Below, one piece after another: positions 37,615-46,772 of a DNA stretch of 64,000 bases. Positions within the stretch are counted from its first letter, which is position 1; each line of letters opens with the position of its first letter. The translations under genes were made by a program, and so were the position numbers. Source of the stretch: Anabaena sp. PCC 7108. Its GTDB lineage: Bacteria; Cyanobacteriota; Cyanobacteriia; Cyanobacteriales; Nostocaceae. The notes under the pieces were generated by a model that saw only the letters and a program-made list of their open reading frames with translations, searched no databases and had not been told where the DNA came from. The stretch spans positions 3,543,727 to 3,607,726 of the forward strand of contig NZ_KB235896.1 in the NCBI RefSeq assembly GCF_000332135.1. Reading direction: 5' to 3'.

Positions 37615-38631
37615 ATGACTGGAAATCAACAATCTTTAAATAAACGAGACGAAGTTATTGACCTAACTGAAAGTACACAACCTTTAGCTAAACATCAAGA
37701 GAATTTAGAGTCAGAGCAACATCAGGCTGAGTCGTCAGGTACAGGTGTCGGTGCTGGGATAGCTGGAGCAGCAATTGGTGGTGTAGTTGGTCGTCAAGTT
37801 GGCGGAACTATTGGTGCTGTCGCTGGTGCTGTCGCTGGTGCTTTAGTTGGTAAAGGTACATCTGAAGCTGTTAATAAAACTGTAGAAGGGATAGTTGATG
37901 CAGCCAAAAGTGTGGCTGAGGGTGTTACCGAAACTGTAGAAGGTGTCGGAGACAAAGTTAAAGATGTAGTTGGCAATGTGAATGAAACTGTAGAAGGTGT
38001 CGGAGAAGCAGTTCAAGATACAGCGCAAGATGTCAGACCTGCGATTAAGGATGTCGCTAGTTCTGTTAGAGATACAGTAGAAGATATCAGACCCGCGATC
38101 GCCGAGGGAGTTCAGGGTATTGCTGAAGAAGCCAGACCTGCGGTTAGAGATATCGCCAATTCTGTCAGAAATACAGTAGAAGATGTCAGACCAGAGATAG
38201 TAGATGTAGCCCATAAAGTGAAGGAAACTGTTGAAGAAAGTAAGCCTGCTGTAGTTGAAGGAGTGAAGAGTGCAGCACAAGAGGTCAGACCTGCTGTTAG
38301 AGATGTAGCAGACTCCGTTAGAGACACAGTTGCAGATGTCAAACCTGCCGTAGTAGAAATCATCAGAACTACAGCCAAGCAAGTTACACCTGCTGTTAAA
38401 GAGGTAGCAGACTCTGTAAGTGAGACAGTTGCAGATGTCAAACCTGCTATCAAAAATGTGGCAGATTCAACTAAGAATATTGTGGAAAATATTCAGCCGA
38501 TGACTAAAGATGTAACAGAGTCTCGTCACGAAATTGTTGAGGATGCTAATTCTTCAGAATATAAGTTTACCCTTGATCAGTCTGATGCTCCCAATGCCGA
38601 ACCACATTGGCATTTACAGAAAAACGAATAA
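37615..38631 (+). CDS. LEA/apolipoprotein-like protein with glycine zipper and 11-residue repeats
   Basis: A 338-residue protein. Residues 43-82 are a glycine-zipper stretch (GVGAGIAGAAIGGVVGRQVG, GTIGAVAGAVAGALVGK), able to insert into a membrane. Residues 85-310 are low complexity helices in 11-residue steps, for example SVRDTVEDIRP, AVRDVADSVRD and TVADVKPAVVE, usually paired as 22-mers with one Pro each. That matches LEA group 3 or apolipoprotein A/E-like amphipathic repeats. Such proteins often protect membranes or proteins during drying or osmotic stress. The gene sits in a block with the SDR, cupin and DUF4396 genes; a stress role is inference. Confidence 0.7.
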   Translation: MTGNQQSLNKRDEVIDLTESTQPLAKHQENLESEQHQAESSGTGVGAGIAGAAIGGVVGRQVGGTIGAVAGAVAGALVGKGTSEAVNKTVEGIVDAAKSVAEGVTETVEGVGDKVKDVVGNVNETVEGVGEAVQDTAQDVRPAIKDVASSVRDTVEDIRPAIAEGVQGIAEEARPAVRDIANSVRNTVEDVRPEIVDVAHKVKETVEESKPAVVEGVKSAAQEVRPAVRDVADSVRDTVADVKPAVVEIIRTTAKQVTPAVKEVADSVSETVADVKPAIKNVADSTKNIVENIQPMTKDVTESRHEIVEDANSSEYKFTLDQSDAPNAEPHWHLQKNE

Positions 38632-38775
38632 TCTGGTGGACTATAGCATTAATTTTGAGATGCAAATGGGTTTGTAGTCAAGATTTTAGGGCTTCAGTAT
38701 TTAAAAACTAAAGTGCTGACTACAAGCCTATAAATAGAAAAGTTTTTGTTAATAACTGCTCAATTTAAGGGAGTC

Positions 38776-39222
38776 ATGATTATGCAGAAAAATCAATCTC
38801 ACAAACCAATCATAGATTACTGGCGTGTCTGGACTGATGAAGAAGGTGTAAGTCACCAGTCCCGTCATCAAATTGAGGACTTTGTGCAAAAAGGTATAGC
38901 ACCGGATACCTCTCCTCAGTGGCTGTCTCAGTTGAAGCAATCTGGTGCTACAGTCACTTTTACTGTGTTACCTGTTGGATGGCTAGGAAAATGGCATGAA
39001 AACCCCAAGCCACAGTGGATTATCCCGTTGTCTGGACGCTGGTTTGTAGAGACTATGGACGGAAAGCGCGTAGAGATGGGTTGTGGTGAGATTTCATTTG
39101 GAGGAGACCAGGGAACAAAAGCAGACGCGCAAGACCATAAGGGTCATCTCTCTGGAACAGTAGGTGATGAGCCGGCTGTTTTGATGATGGTGCAATTTGA
39201 AGAAACTCCAAGTATGGAGTAG
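38776..39222 (+). CDS. Cupin-fold protein
   Basis: 148 residues from the ATG at 38776, chosen because AAGGGAG lies just before it (an earlier ATG at 38746 adds ten unlikely residues). ATVTFTVLPVGWLGKWHENP, QWIIPLSGRWFVETMDGKRV, EMGCGEISFGGDQGTKAD and GHLSGTVGDEPAVLMMVQFE fit a single small cupin barrel, with His in KWHENP and in DHKGHLSG as possible metal ligands. Enzymatic role unknown; small cupins can be isomerases, dioxygenases or binding proteins. Confidence 0.72.
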   Translation: MIMQKNQSHKPIIDYWRVWTDEEGVSHQSRHQIEDFVQKGIAPDTSPQWLSQLKQSGATVTFTVLPVGWLGKWHENPKPQWIIPLSGRWFVETMDGKRVEMGCGEISFGGDQGTKADAQDHKGHLSGTVGDEPAVLMMVQFEETPSME

Positions 39223-39411
39223 CCATACTATCTAGTTCAATGCGTAGGGAATGTATTCTGTAATAAATTCTTTATTGCTTCATTAATTAGTTTGATTTTT
39301 TGACAAGTTTTCTTCATCTATTGCCTAAATATTTTGTTGTAGTTGGTAGTAGCTAAATTTATCATCTATCACTTTTTGAGATATCAAGTTTTTGAATTAG
39401 GAGTATTTACA

Positions 39412-39507
39412 ATGAAAGCAGTTGTCTTTCACGGAATCGGAGATATTAGATTAGATTGGGAAATCTTGATAATTATTCAAAGTTATCTCTTGTCTAAATT
39501 AGGTTAG
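39412..39507 (+). pseudogene. N-terminal remnant of a zinc-dependent alcohol dehydrogenase
   Basis: MKAVVFHGIGDIRLD is the typical first line of MDR alcohol/formaldehyde dehydrogenases; the frame then departs (WEILIIIQSYLLSKLG) and stops three bases before the next ATG. AGGAG-like GGAG lies before the ATG at 39412. Only about 15 family codons remain. The upstream stretch 39223-39411 holds no gene. Confidence 0.6.
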
Positions 39508-39509
39508 CT

Positions 39510-40301
39510 ATGCCATCTAAACTTTGTAGTCATTCTTATTTTTTAACGCCCCGATCATATCAACCTAATTATCCACTATTTGTATTTTTACCAGGAATGG
39601 ATGAGACTGGTAAGGAACTGATGTATATTCAAACAGCAGGTTTAGAAGCTGCTTTTGATGTCCGTTGTTTCGTCATTCCACCTGATGATTTAACAAGTTG
39701 GGATGAAATGACAGACGAATTAGCAAGTTTGACTCAAATTGAACTCAAAAAAGTACCACGCTCATCTGTTTATCTCTGTGCTGAATCATTTGGTTGTTGC
39801 TTAGGAATAAAAGTTTTAGAAAGATTTCCTCAACTTTTTACAAAAATTATTTTAATTAATTCGGCTTCTTCATTTCATCGCGTACCTTGGTTAAATTTAG
39901 GTTCGCGGTTATTTCCTTATACACCAAATTTTTTTTATAAAATATCTTCATTTATATCTTTGCCCTGTTTAGCGAATTTAAATCGTATTTCTCCTGCTGC
40001 TAAAAAAGCTCTTTTAAACTCAACCCGTTCTGCACCAAAAGCAACTGCTAGTCAGCGTCTAACTTTGATGAGGGAATTTGAAATGAACGAAATGAAATTA
40101 ACTCAAATTACTCAACCTGTTTTACTAATTGCTAGTAAAAATGACCGACTTTTACCTTCAGAAGCAGAGGCAATAAGGTTAAGTAATATTTTTCCTAATT
40201 TCCAAATCATCAATCTACCTCATAGTGGTCATGCCTGTTTAGTTGAAAAAGATGTGAATATTTATCAGATTTTAATGTCAGTTAATTTTATTTTTATGTA
40301 A
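39510..40301 (+). CDS. Alpha/beta hydrolase
   Basis: A 263-residue alpha/beta-hydrolase. PLFVFLPGMDETGKELMY gives the oxyanion loop, the nucleophile elbow is LCAESFGCCLG (Ser near 92), the Asp is likely in LIASKNDRLLPS near 215, and the His in LPHSGHACLVE near 242. The order Ser-Asp-His is correct. It resembles the hydrolase half of cyanobacterial phytyl ester synthase-type proteins, but without the acyltransferase half. Substrate unknown; a lipid ester is plausible. The start directly follows the alcohol dehydrogenase relic, so its own promoter may be the old upstream one. Confidence 0.8.
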   Translation: MPSKLCSHSYFLTPRSYQPNYPLFVFLPGMDETGKELMYIQTAGLEAAFDVRCFVIPPDDLTSWDEMTDELASLTQIELKKVPRSSVYLCAESFGCCLGIKVLERFPQLFTKIILINSASSFHRVPWLNLGSRLFPYTPNFFYKISSFISLPCLANLNRISPAAKKALLNSTRSAPKATASQRLTLMREFEMNEMKLTQITQPVLLIASKNDRLLPSEAEAIRLSNIFPNFQIINLPHSGHACLVEKDVNIYQILMSVNFIFM

Positions 40302-40413
40302 TGGTAAAACTACATATAGCGACCTGCAATTATAAGTCCCCCAACCTGCAATCATCATTTTCTCCAACGTGGTTGTTGAATTTAGTAATCCTTTAGCGTT
40401 CATAGTAAAAAAA

Positions 40414-40695
40414 ATGAGTCAGATTCAAGAGTTACATAAACAGGCTATGGATTTAGCTGCTAATTTAGTAGGAGAACCAACTCGTTCAATATTATTAGGT
40501 TCAGTAATATTTCTACTGTCCAACGCATTGATTAGTCTGCAATCCCTTTTGGCTCGATGGTTTGCAGTATTTCTTCTCCCGATTTCTGACTCGAATCTAT
40601 TTTTGCGTCATGTCTCATATTTTATGATATTGCGTGTCCCTCGCGGACTTTATTTTTTTCTCCTACCCCTACTTATTGAGCCGATACCTTTTTAA
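40414..40695 (+). pseudogene. Degenerate small cyanobacterial gene (possible)
   Basis: From the ATG at 40414 the frame reads MSQIQELHKQAMDLAANLVG and EPTRSILLGSVIFLLSNALI, then a hydrophobic tail of odd composition. The start and EPTRSIL resemble a common cyanobacterial helical protein in which they lie much farther apart, so a deleted centre and a drifted tail are likely. It could also be a small membrane protein of its own. Low certainty. Confidence 0.35.
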
Positions 40696-40749
40696 GTATT
40701 TCTGAAAATCTGTAATATAATTAAAACCAAGTTGTCAATCAATTTTTTA

Positions 40750-41571
40750 ATGAAACGTCATTCCCAACTAAAACGCCGTTTAAGAAAGATAACTTTTATT
40801 ACCATCATTACTTTCATATTTTTGACTCTAGTTGCCAGTAGTGACATTAACTACTATGAATCATTAGAAAATACGGCAGTAATAAATAATGTCAATACAA
40901 TACCATCTACACCATTTATTCCCAATCAGCAATTAGACGAACAACAGCGGTTTCTAGCTACCATTACCAATCAAATAGCAAATCTTCCCCAACCTAATAC
41001 ATTTGAATATATCATCCTGCGTGCTTACGGTACAGTATTTATCAATCAACAACCAGAAATTAAACTACCACCAAAAGTTATCTTAGAGAATGAACAACAA
41101 ACCCAAGAATATCAGGGTAATATGCGAGTAGATTTAGTAGAGGGAACTACAGAATGTTATTTACAAAAAGTTGCTGCTGAAGCTTTTAATAAAGCTAGAC
41201 ATTTGCAAAAAATTTCTCTTAAATCTGGATATTCTGGTGACTGTACGCGAAGTTTTGCTACCAATTTACGATTTTGGCAAAAATACACTAATAGTCAAAC
41301 TTTATCACAAGTAAAACAAGGTAAAGAAACAAAAATTTTGGGTACAGTTGCACCTCCAGGAACTTCACAACATCTCTGGGGATTAGCGATTGATTTACGG
41401 GTATCTAGCGCAGCACAGAGACAAGCCTTAAATCAAAATGGTTGGTTTCAGACTGTCGAAAATGATCTTCCTCATTGGACTTATCTTGGTTGGAATGAAG
41501 AGGATTTACCTAAGTTTGGGTTGAGGAATAAAACTGTTAACGGTATTACCTATTGGGTGACACCACTTTAG
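40750..41571 (+). CDS. M15-family D-alanyl-D-alanine carboxypeptidase-like protein
   Basis: 273 residues from the ATG at 40750; an in-frame TTG 18 bp upstream is less likely. An N-terminal hydrophobic segment (ITFITIITFIFLTLVASSD) is a signal anchor. The zinc-peptidase motifs are SQHLWGLAIDLRV near 217 (SxHxxGxAxD) and PHWTYLGW near 250, where most relatives have EWWH; so the catalytic Glu may be replaced or shifted. Expected role: trimming peptidoglycan stem peptides in the periplasm. SGYSGDCTRSF upstream fits the M15/VanY fold too. Confidence 0.75.
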   Translation: MKRHSQLKRRLRKITFITIITFIFLTLVASSDINYYESLENTAVINNVNTIPSTPFIPNQQLDEQQRFLATITNQIANLPQPNTFEYIILRAYGTVFINQQPEIKLPPKVILENEQQTQEYQGNMRVDLVEGTTECYLQKVAAEAFNKARHLQKISLKSGYSGDCTRSFATNLRFWQKYTNSQTLSQVKQGKETKILGTVAPPGTSQHLWGLAIDLRVSSAAQRQALNQNGWFQTVENDLPHWTYLGWNEEDLPKFGLRNKTVNGITYWVTPL

Positions 41572-41613
41572 ATAATTATCGAATTAATGAATACGCATTT
41601 TTACTAATTAGTA

Positions 41614-41808
41614 TTATCTAACTTCTACATAATAAAATTCAGAATTTTTACTAACTTCATCAGCAGTTTCTAGGTATGCTTGAATAGCATATTTCATCTT
41701 ATCTAAAGCCTCTTGTTCCGTTTCTCCAACTGTCCAACATCCAGGTAAAGCAGGACACCAGATAGCATAGACTTTATCTATTTTATTTAACTTGACTTGA
41801 TATCGCAT
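41614..41808 (-). CDS. Orphan HicB-like antitoxin
   Basis: A 64-residue protein with the HicB partial RNase-H-like pattern: YQVKLNKIDKVYAIWCPALP, GCWTVGETEQEALDKMKYAI. HicB neutralises HicA, a small RNA-cleaving toxin. No HicA-like frame lies on either side, so it is an orphan antitoxin, or part of another regulator. It lacks an added DNA-binding domain. Confidence 0.75.
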   Translation of the reverse strand: MRYQVKLNKIDKVYAIWCPALPGCWTVGETEQEALDKMKYAIQAYLETADEVSKNSEFYYVEVR

Positions 41809-42211
41809 ATCTCAATCACCGCTATTATCTCTAATTCTATATTAATAATTAAGATCAAAAAGGATTGGTTGATACTGCACAATCTCACACCCTTGCTAAC
41901 TATAGGTAGAAAAGGCAAATCTCAGGAAATTTAGATAATGATGATACAAAATTATGCAATTTAATATGATTATTTTCCTATTTGTAGTAGCGTCAAAATT
42001 TTAATTAGTTGATTGGCATCAACTAAGAATTTTGCATTCATTCATGTATACACCATCAAAGTATGATTAAGTATAGTGCAATTGTAAAACTTCGATTTAT
42101 TAAAGTAGCAATGAGATAAGTAATTCGGTAGTAAAAATAATTTACTTTATCACCCACGATAAAAATGATTACAATAAAATAGTTACACACCTAACATTTG
42201 GAGTTTTGACA
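41809..42211. other. Intergenic region, no gene seen
   Basis: AT-rich divergent gap between the HicB-like gene and the coiled-coil gene. No RNA gene or strong promoter pattern stood out. TTTGGAG near 42197-42203 serves as the Shine-Dalgarno site of the next gene. Confidence 0.5.
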
Positions 42212-42775
42212 GTGGGCTTATTTGATGATTTAAGTCGGTTTTTAGAAGAACGTTTAGAAGAATTCTTGCGTAATAATCCCCATTTGGAATTAGAAATGCT
42301 GTTAGAACAGCTACGAGAGCAAGAAGAAGATACTTTAAAGTTGATTGCTGAGTTACAATTACAGGAGAAGCGATCGCAAGACGACATTCTCTCCACAGCC
42401 CAAGAAATCCAACGTTGGCACATTCGCGTACAAAAGGCCAAAGCCTCAGGTAGACAGGATTTAGCCACAGCAGCACAAGATAGAGAAGACGCACTTCTGC
42501 GCGAAGGAAATCAGCGTTGGGGACAAATGCAGGGTTTAAAAGAACGCATTATCCAATCTCAGGAACTTCTACGCAAAATTCAGCAGCGTCGTCAAGAAGT
42601 ACAAGCTAAAGCCACTGAAGCACAGACAGCGCGTGCAAAGACTCAAACTCAGCAGCGTTTAGAAACCAATGCTTGGCAAACTTCACCTAATAGTTTTGAC
42701 GATTTAGAAGATACATTTCAGCGTTGGGAAACTCAAGACGAGTTAGAACAAATGAAACGTAATTTAGGGAAATAA
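42212..42775 (+). CDS. Cyanobacterial coiled-coil protein (TIGR04376-like)
   Basis: 187 residues from the GTG at 42212, giving MGLFDDLSRFLEERLEEFLR, with GGAG eight bases upstream; a TTG six bases earlier is possible. Nearly the whole length is charged helix (LLEQLREQEEDTLKLIAELQ, RIIQSQELLRKIQQRRQEVQ) and ends WETQDELEQMKRNLGK. I recall this as a conserved cyanobacterial family (TIGR04376) of unknown function. Probably cytoplasmic. Confidence 0.72.
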   Translation: MGLFDDLSRFLEERLEEFLRNNPHLELEMLLEQLREQEEDTLKLIAELQLQEKRSQDDILSTAQEIQRWHIRVQKAKASGRQDLATAAQDREDALLREGNQRWGQMQGLKERIIQSQELLRKIQQRRQEVQAKATEAQTARAKTQTQQRLETNAWQTSPNSFDDLEDTFQRWETQDELEQMKRNLGK

Positions 42776-43181
42776 TTCCAAAAATATGAAGGATGAAATT
42801 CCCATGAGACAATTTCATCTTTGATAATTTATATATAGCTGTTCTATTTTGTGTGTGGAAATTATTTTTGTTTAACGAACCACAGAGACGCAGAGGACAC
42901 AGAGTAAATAAAGTCTGGTTTTTATGCATGATTTAGGATTGCTATATTATTGATAATTGCTTTTACATAAATAATTTTGTTAAATCAGGTACAGTTTTAC
43001 GTTTGTCTTATTTTCATGACACTCAATTATTGAAAGATTATTTAATTTCTTTATTAAAGTTTTCTTTAATGATAAATTTTAGTTAGGATATTTCATCTGC
43101 TTTTGAGTTTTCCTTTCCGCAGCTATTGAGTATTATTGCTTTCGTATTTATTCCCCAGCCGTTTCAGATCATAACTGAGGA
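42776..43181. other. Intergenic region with ACAGAGACGCAGAGGACACAGAG repeat-like stretch, no gene
   Basis: The purine-rich block near 42880-42903 is a common cyanobacterial intergenic motif (complement of CTCTGCGTCTCTG). I see no gene. The next ATG at 43182 is preceded by GAGGA. Confidence 0.5.
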
Positions 43182-43760
43182 ATGGAAAATAGTATCTTGT
43201 TAGACGTTTTAGCTACCTTGCAATTGTTGTTTGTAGGTTATATTCCTGCTGCTGTTCTGGGTCTGTTTATCGGTTTTATCATTGGTATTAATGGTATAGT
43301 TTATCAGCTATTTACGCGGATATTTCAAATACCCAATAGCATCCCTGCTATAGCATTTTTACCTCTGGCGCTCATTGTATTTAAAGAGAAAGAACCTTCC
43401 GCTGTGTTCGTTGTTTTTTTTGGTGTCTTCTGGTCAATTATCATTGAAACAGCAACAGGTATCCAACAATTTCGCAAACAAGATAATAACTTTCGTGTAG
43501 CTATCTATCATATATTCAAAGCTTTGAGAATTGGCCTTTGGATAGCTTGGTTTACAGTCATTGCCACAGAAATGCTCATCGGCTCAAAAGGGCTTGGCTT
43601 TTTGGCTTGGAATGCTTATAAAACTGGCAACGGTAAATACATTCTTGAGTGCATACTCTATATCGCTATTATTGGCGTTTTGTTAGATCAGTTGCTGGAT
43701 TTCACTAGCTATATTCTCTCGCAAATGGTTACAGATAAAGGTAAAAAACAATCACCATAA
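43182..43760 (+). CDS. ABC transporter permease of the NrtB/SsuC type, shortened
   Basis: A 192-residue protein with four or five membrane helices: LLDVLATLQLLFVGYIPAAV, FQIPNSIPAIAFLPLALIVF, PSAVFVVFFGVFWSIIIETA, IGLWIAWFTVIATEMLIGSK, YILECILYIAIIGVLLDQLL. It matches the permease domain of nitrate/sulfonate/bicarbonate transporters, especially around GLRIxL-xxAW-xxVxAEML and the GLGFLAWNAY loop. The EAA loop that contacts the ATPase is shortened (TGIQQFRKQDNNFRVAIYHI) and the N-terminal helix is missing. No solute-binding or ATPase gene is adjacent. Function uncertain. Confidence 0.72.
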   Translation: MENSILLDVLATLQLLFVGYIPAAVLGLFIGFIIGINGIVYQLFTRIFQIPNSIPAIAFLPLALIVFKEKEPSAVFVVFFGVFWSIIIETATGIQQFRKQDNNFRVAIYHIFKALRIGLWIAWFTVIATEMLIGSKGLGFLAWNAYKTGNGKYILECILYIAIIGVLLDQLLDFTSYILSQMVTDKGKKQSP

Positions 43761-43776
43761 ATTTGATTTTCATAAA

Positions 43777-45180
43777 TTATTTCATCTTGCGAATTGCACC
43801 TTGCCAATTAAGAGTTTGTTGTGCAGAACGTCCCCCTAAAGAACGAATTGCCACTAATTTAATGTCCACATTTGTACCCGATTGCAGCGCCTCTCTAGGA
43901 ATTTTGAGCTTACCTAAAGCCAGGGTAAAACGGTTATAATCACGAGTTACAAGTGTGGATGGAATTTCTCCTTCATAGAAAGTTTGGTAGTCAAAAGAAC
44001 CAGAAAAATTGTCTCTTGCCCGATATTTAACCCGAAATTGAGTATTAATTAAATCAGATTTTGCAGCTAAATCAACAATTTTCAAATTGAGGTTTTGTCC
44101 TGAATCAGCAAACTCAGCTACTGCTAACCGTGTCACCTCTTTTTTGGGAATTGCATAATTAACAGTAAACTCTGTCAATTTACCCTGATTTGTGGCATTA
44201 CCATCAACCCACAAATCTTCAGGAAAAGTAACTTCTACTTGTTCACTGTTATTTAAATTTAATGTTGCAGTTTGATTAGCAAAGCTGGTAATGGGTTGTT
44301 TCTCTTGCCAAATTAATTTAAAAGTTCCTTCTAGCCGCTTTTCAAACTCTCGATATTCATCAGCAATTACAGAACCAACAGCTAACAGAGAATTTGCTCC
44401 TTGTCGCTGCTGCCATTTATTTTTGGAAAGGTTAAACTGTTTATTTGCTAATTCACCAATTGCTAATTTTAAAGTTGGTGTATCATCCTTCAAAGGTTCT
44501 TTGCTGTTAATTAGACTTAAACTTCCTAAGCGTCCTAGCTTACCGTCTTGACCATAACTACCATCACGTCCATCGCTGCCATCGTAACATCTGTAAACTT
44601 GATTAGTACACTTATAATTGGGACTACCGGGAGTTCCTGTGCAGGTTTTTATTTCCCAACTCCGACGACGACAGTTACAACCTGCTGTTCCTCTACCACC
44701 TTGTCCACCGCGTCCACCTTGTCCCCCAACAGCGCGAACAAAAATTTTCTTTAAATCAGCCAAATTGCTGTAATAGACGGTGAGAGAGCCACCATTACCC
44801 CCATCTCCACCTTTACCACCAGCACCACCAACACTACCATCTGGTGCATTGATGTTGTAGTTGACGTTTTCACGTTCTTCTCTACAGCGAGGTCGAGAAC
44901 CACGTTCTCCGTCTTCCCCGTCTTCACCATCTTGACCCGACAAATCAAGATTTACAGGTGTACCATCAGCAGATATAGTTTGATTTTGACCACTGCGACC
45001 ATCTCGACCAGCCCGTCCATTGCTTCCTCTATCTCCATCTCTATCATAGCGGTCGGCTATTTTATGGTCTTTTTCAGAGCGATTTGCTGGACATACAACC
45101 GCAGCAGAGGCAGGTAGAAAGTTAGTAAATAGGCAGAAAGTCAACAGGAGTGGCAATTTACTTTTAAAAGTTTTGTGCAT
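43777..45180 (-). CDS. Secreted protein with collagen-like Gly-rich region
   Basis: 467 residues from the ATG at 45180 (an ATG four codons upstream also exists). The signal peptide is MHKTFKSKLPLLLTFCLFTN with a cut after ASA. Residues 45-210 contain collagen-like Gly-X-Y stretches (GSNGRAGRDGRSGQN, GQDGEDGEDGERGS, GGQGGRGGQGGRG, DGSDGRDGSYGQDGKLG) interrupted by Cys-bearing loops (GCNCRRRSWEIKTCTG, YKCTNQVYRCYDG). The C-terminal 230 residues are beta-rich without a known domain. Likely exported to the envelope or sheath. It converges with the permease gene, 16 bp apart. Confidence 0.7.
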   Translation of the reverse strand: MHKTFKSKLPLLLTFCLFTNFLPASAAVVCPANRSEKDHKIADRYDRDGDRGSNGRAGRDGRSGQNQTISADGTPVNLDLSGQDGEDGEDGERGSRPRCREERENVNYNINAPDGSVGGAGGKGGDGGNGGSLTVYYSNLADLKKIFVRAVGGQGGRGGQGGRGTAGCNCRRRSWEIKTCTGTPGSPNYKCTNQVYRCYDGSDGRDGSYGQDGKLGRLGSLSLINSKEPLKDDTPTLKLAIGELANKQFNLSKNKWQQRQGANSLLAVGSVIADEYREFEKRLEGTFKLIWQEKQPITSFANQTATLNLNNSEQVEVTFPEDLWVDGNATNQGKLTEFTVNYAIPKKEVTRLAVAEFADSGQNLNLKIVDLAAKSDLINTQFRVKYRARDNFSGSFDYQTFYEGEIPSTLVTRDYNRFTLALGKLKIPREALQSGTNVDIKLVAIRSLGGRSAQQTLNWQGAIRKMK

Positions 45181-45230
45181 TAAATTATACATTTAATTTT
45201 TACTTGCTATATGGAACTGCTATTTGTTAT

Positions 45231-45374
45231 CTCGTTCCCAGTCTCTGACTGGGAATGCTATCACAGAGGCTCTGACTCTACTATCACGTTAAGGCAGAGC
45301 CTTCTAAAGTTCATTCCCATACAGAGTATAGGAACGAGAAAAAAGTTCATTCCCATACAGAACATGGGAACGAG
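45231..45374. repeat. CTCGTTCCC-type repeat, copy 2 with a duplicated tail
   Basis: CTCGTTCCC at 45231 to GGAACGAG at 45338, then the last 36 bases (AGTTCATTCCCATACAGA and GGAACGAG) occur a second time to 45374. Related in inverted order to 21375-21478. It lies behind acsF and before the collagen-like gene start. Confidence 0.7.
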
Positions 45375-45445
45375 AAAAGAATTTAGGATTGCTATACTAC
45401 TGCTGACGCTGACTTTCTGTAATTTGCTCCCTAAATATACTGATG

Positions 45446-45482
45446 AAAACAAAAAAAGTGGCTCTGTAGATCACAGAACCAC
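45446..45482 (-). terminator. Rho-independent terminator of acsF
   Basis: GTGGCTCTGT (45458-45467) and ACAGAACCAC (45473-45482) form a 10-bp stem with one G-U pair and a 5-base loop. On the minus strand it is followed by seven T, a G and four T. It lies 27 bases after the acsF stop. Confidence 0.85.
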
Positions 45483-45508
45483 CAAAGTTTTTGTAAAACT
45501 AGTCTAAA

Positions 45509-46585
45509 TTAGCGAGCTTGACCATGAGCAGAAACCGCATCAATGGGTTTCATCAAGTAAAGCTTTAATAACTGCCAACCATGAGATAGGTAAATTGGAG
45601 CTTTTTGGAAGAATTGCAGGAATTTCGGAGTGCCAGAGTTGGAAATTGCAGTCAATTTTTCGTTATTTTTGACACAAACATCCAAACGCTGATAAAACTC
45701 TGGATTTTCTACATCTAGCATCAGTGGGAAGACTCTACCTGCGGTTTCGTTAGTCTTCTTAATCACATGGATGTCATATTCTCTCGCATCTAAGCCCAGA
45801 GAAGCATAAAAATCTTTGCGCTGGATGTCATTGAGATACATTGTCGCAAACACTGACAACAGGAAGAACCGACTCCATAGTTTGGCTTTCCAGTCATTGA
45901 GCATTTGTGGCTGCGCTCTCATGACGGCATCAAAGAAATCGCCATGACGGTTTTCATCCTGACACCAATTCTCAAAGAAGCGGAAAATTGGGTAAATCCG
46001 GTCTTCAGGATGTTGTTCTAAATGGCGATAAATTGTGATATAGCGCCAATAACCAATCTTCTCAGAAAGATAAGTAGCGTAAAAGATGAATTTGGGCTTA
46101 AAGAAGGTATAACTACGGCTCTTGGTCAAAAACCCTAAATCTAAGGACAGATTAAAGTCTGACATTGCCTTGTTTAAAAACCCAGCATGACGCGCTTCAT
46201 CTCGTGACATCAAGTTAAAACACTCAGCCAATAGAGGGCTTGTATCCTTCAAGCGCCGGCCGAGTTCTTTGTAGAGCAAAAAGCCGGAAAACTCTGCTGT
46301 ACAGGAACGTTCGAGAAATTCAACGAACAATTGGCGAGTTTCCCCATCAATATGATCCCAGGATTGCTCAAATTCGGAATCTCGGACAAAGTGATGGCGG
46401 TTGTAGTCAACACGAAATTCTTCCAGGATGGCTTTTAGCTCGTCTTCGTTGACGGAAATATCCATCCGAGCCATTTCATCGAAATCCGTTGTGTAAAAGC
46501 GGGGTGTTAAGAGGCTTTCTTTTGACGGGACTTTAATCCCGGGACGCATTTCTTCAAAGCCTGGTTTTTTTAGGGAATCTACCAT
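45509..46585 (-). CDS. acsF: Mg-protoporphyrin IX monomethyl ester oxidative cyclase (aerobic)
   Basis: 358 residues from the ATG at 46585 ([20 protein letters not shown]); the 29 upstream codons are not family-like. It is a di-iron protein that closes the isocyclic ring E of chlorophyll using oxygen. Diiron ligands can be read in the carboxylate/His motifs [25 protein letters not shown] and [14 protein letters not shown] (two E..RH motifs). [13 protein letters not shown] and [20 protein letters not shown] are family signatures. Cyanobacteria often have two paralogues; I cannot tell which this is. A strong terminator follows. Confidence 0.95.
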   Translation of the reverse strand: MVDSLKKPGFEEMRPGIKVPSKESLLTPRFYTTDFDEMARMDISVNEDELKAILEEFRVDYNRHHFVRDSEFEQSWDHIDGETRQLFVEFLERSCTAEFSGFLLYKELGRRLKDTSPLLAECFNLMSRDEARHAGFLNKAMSDFNLSLDLGFLTKSRSYTFFKPKFIFYATYLSEKIGYWRYITIYRHLEQHPEDRIYPIFRFFENWCQDENRHGDFFDAVMRAQPQMLNDWKAKLWSRFFLLSVFATMYLNDIQRKDFYASLGLDAREYDIHVIKKTNETAGRVFPLMLDVENPEFYQRLDVCVKNNEKLTAISNSGTPKFLQFFQKAPIYLSHGWQLLKLYLMKPIDAVSAHGQAR

Positions 46586-46772
46586 GTCTTGACTGCCATG
46601 AGTGTTTTTCTTAATTTTTGAGTACACCAGAAAGCCAAAGCTTATGCTCTCACAAGGTGCAGCTAAGGACAATAATTACATTATGTATAAAGTTCAGTCT
46701 ACCAAGCAGTTGGCGGGAAAAAGGCAAATAAAATATTAAGAGTTGCAACAAAACTTTATTTGTTACGGAATT

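Noticed and set aside
37794-38453. Long minus-strand frames across the LEA-like gene
   Set aside because: The regular 11-codon repeats keep the antisense frames open; composition is low complexity and the plus-strand product is the family-like one.
31496-39222. Idea that the whole 31-39 kb block is one operon
   Set aside because: Gaps of 100-500 bp, a MITE, and pseudogenes lie between the genes; at most it is a loose cluster.
41614-41808. HicA toxin partner for the HicB-like gene
   Set aside because: I read both flanks and found no small basic double-stranded-RNA-binding-like frame with the HicA His motif.
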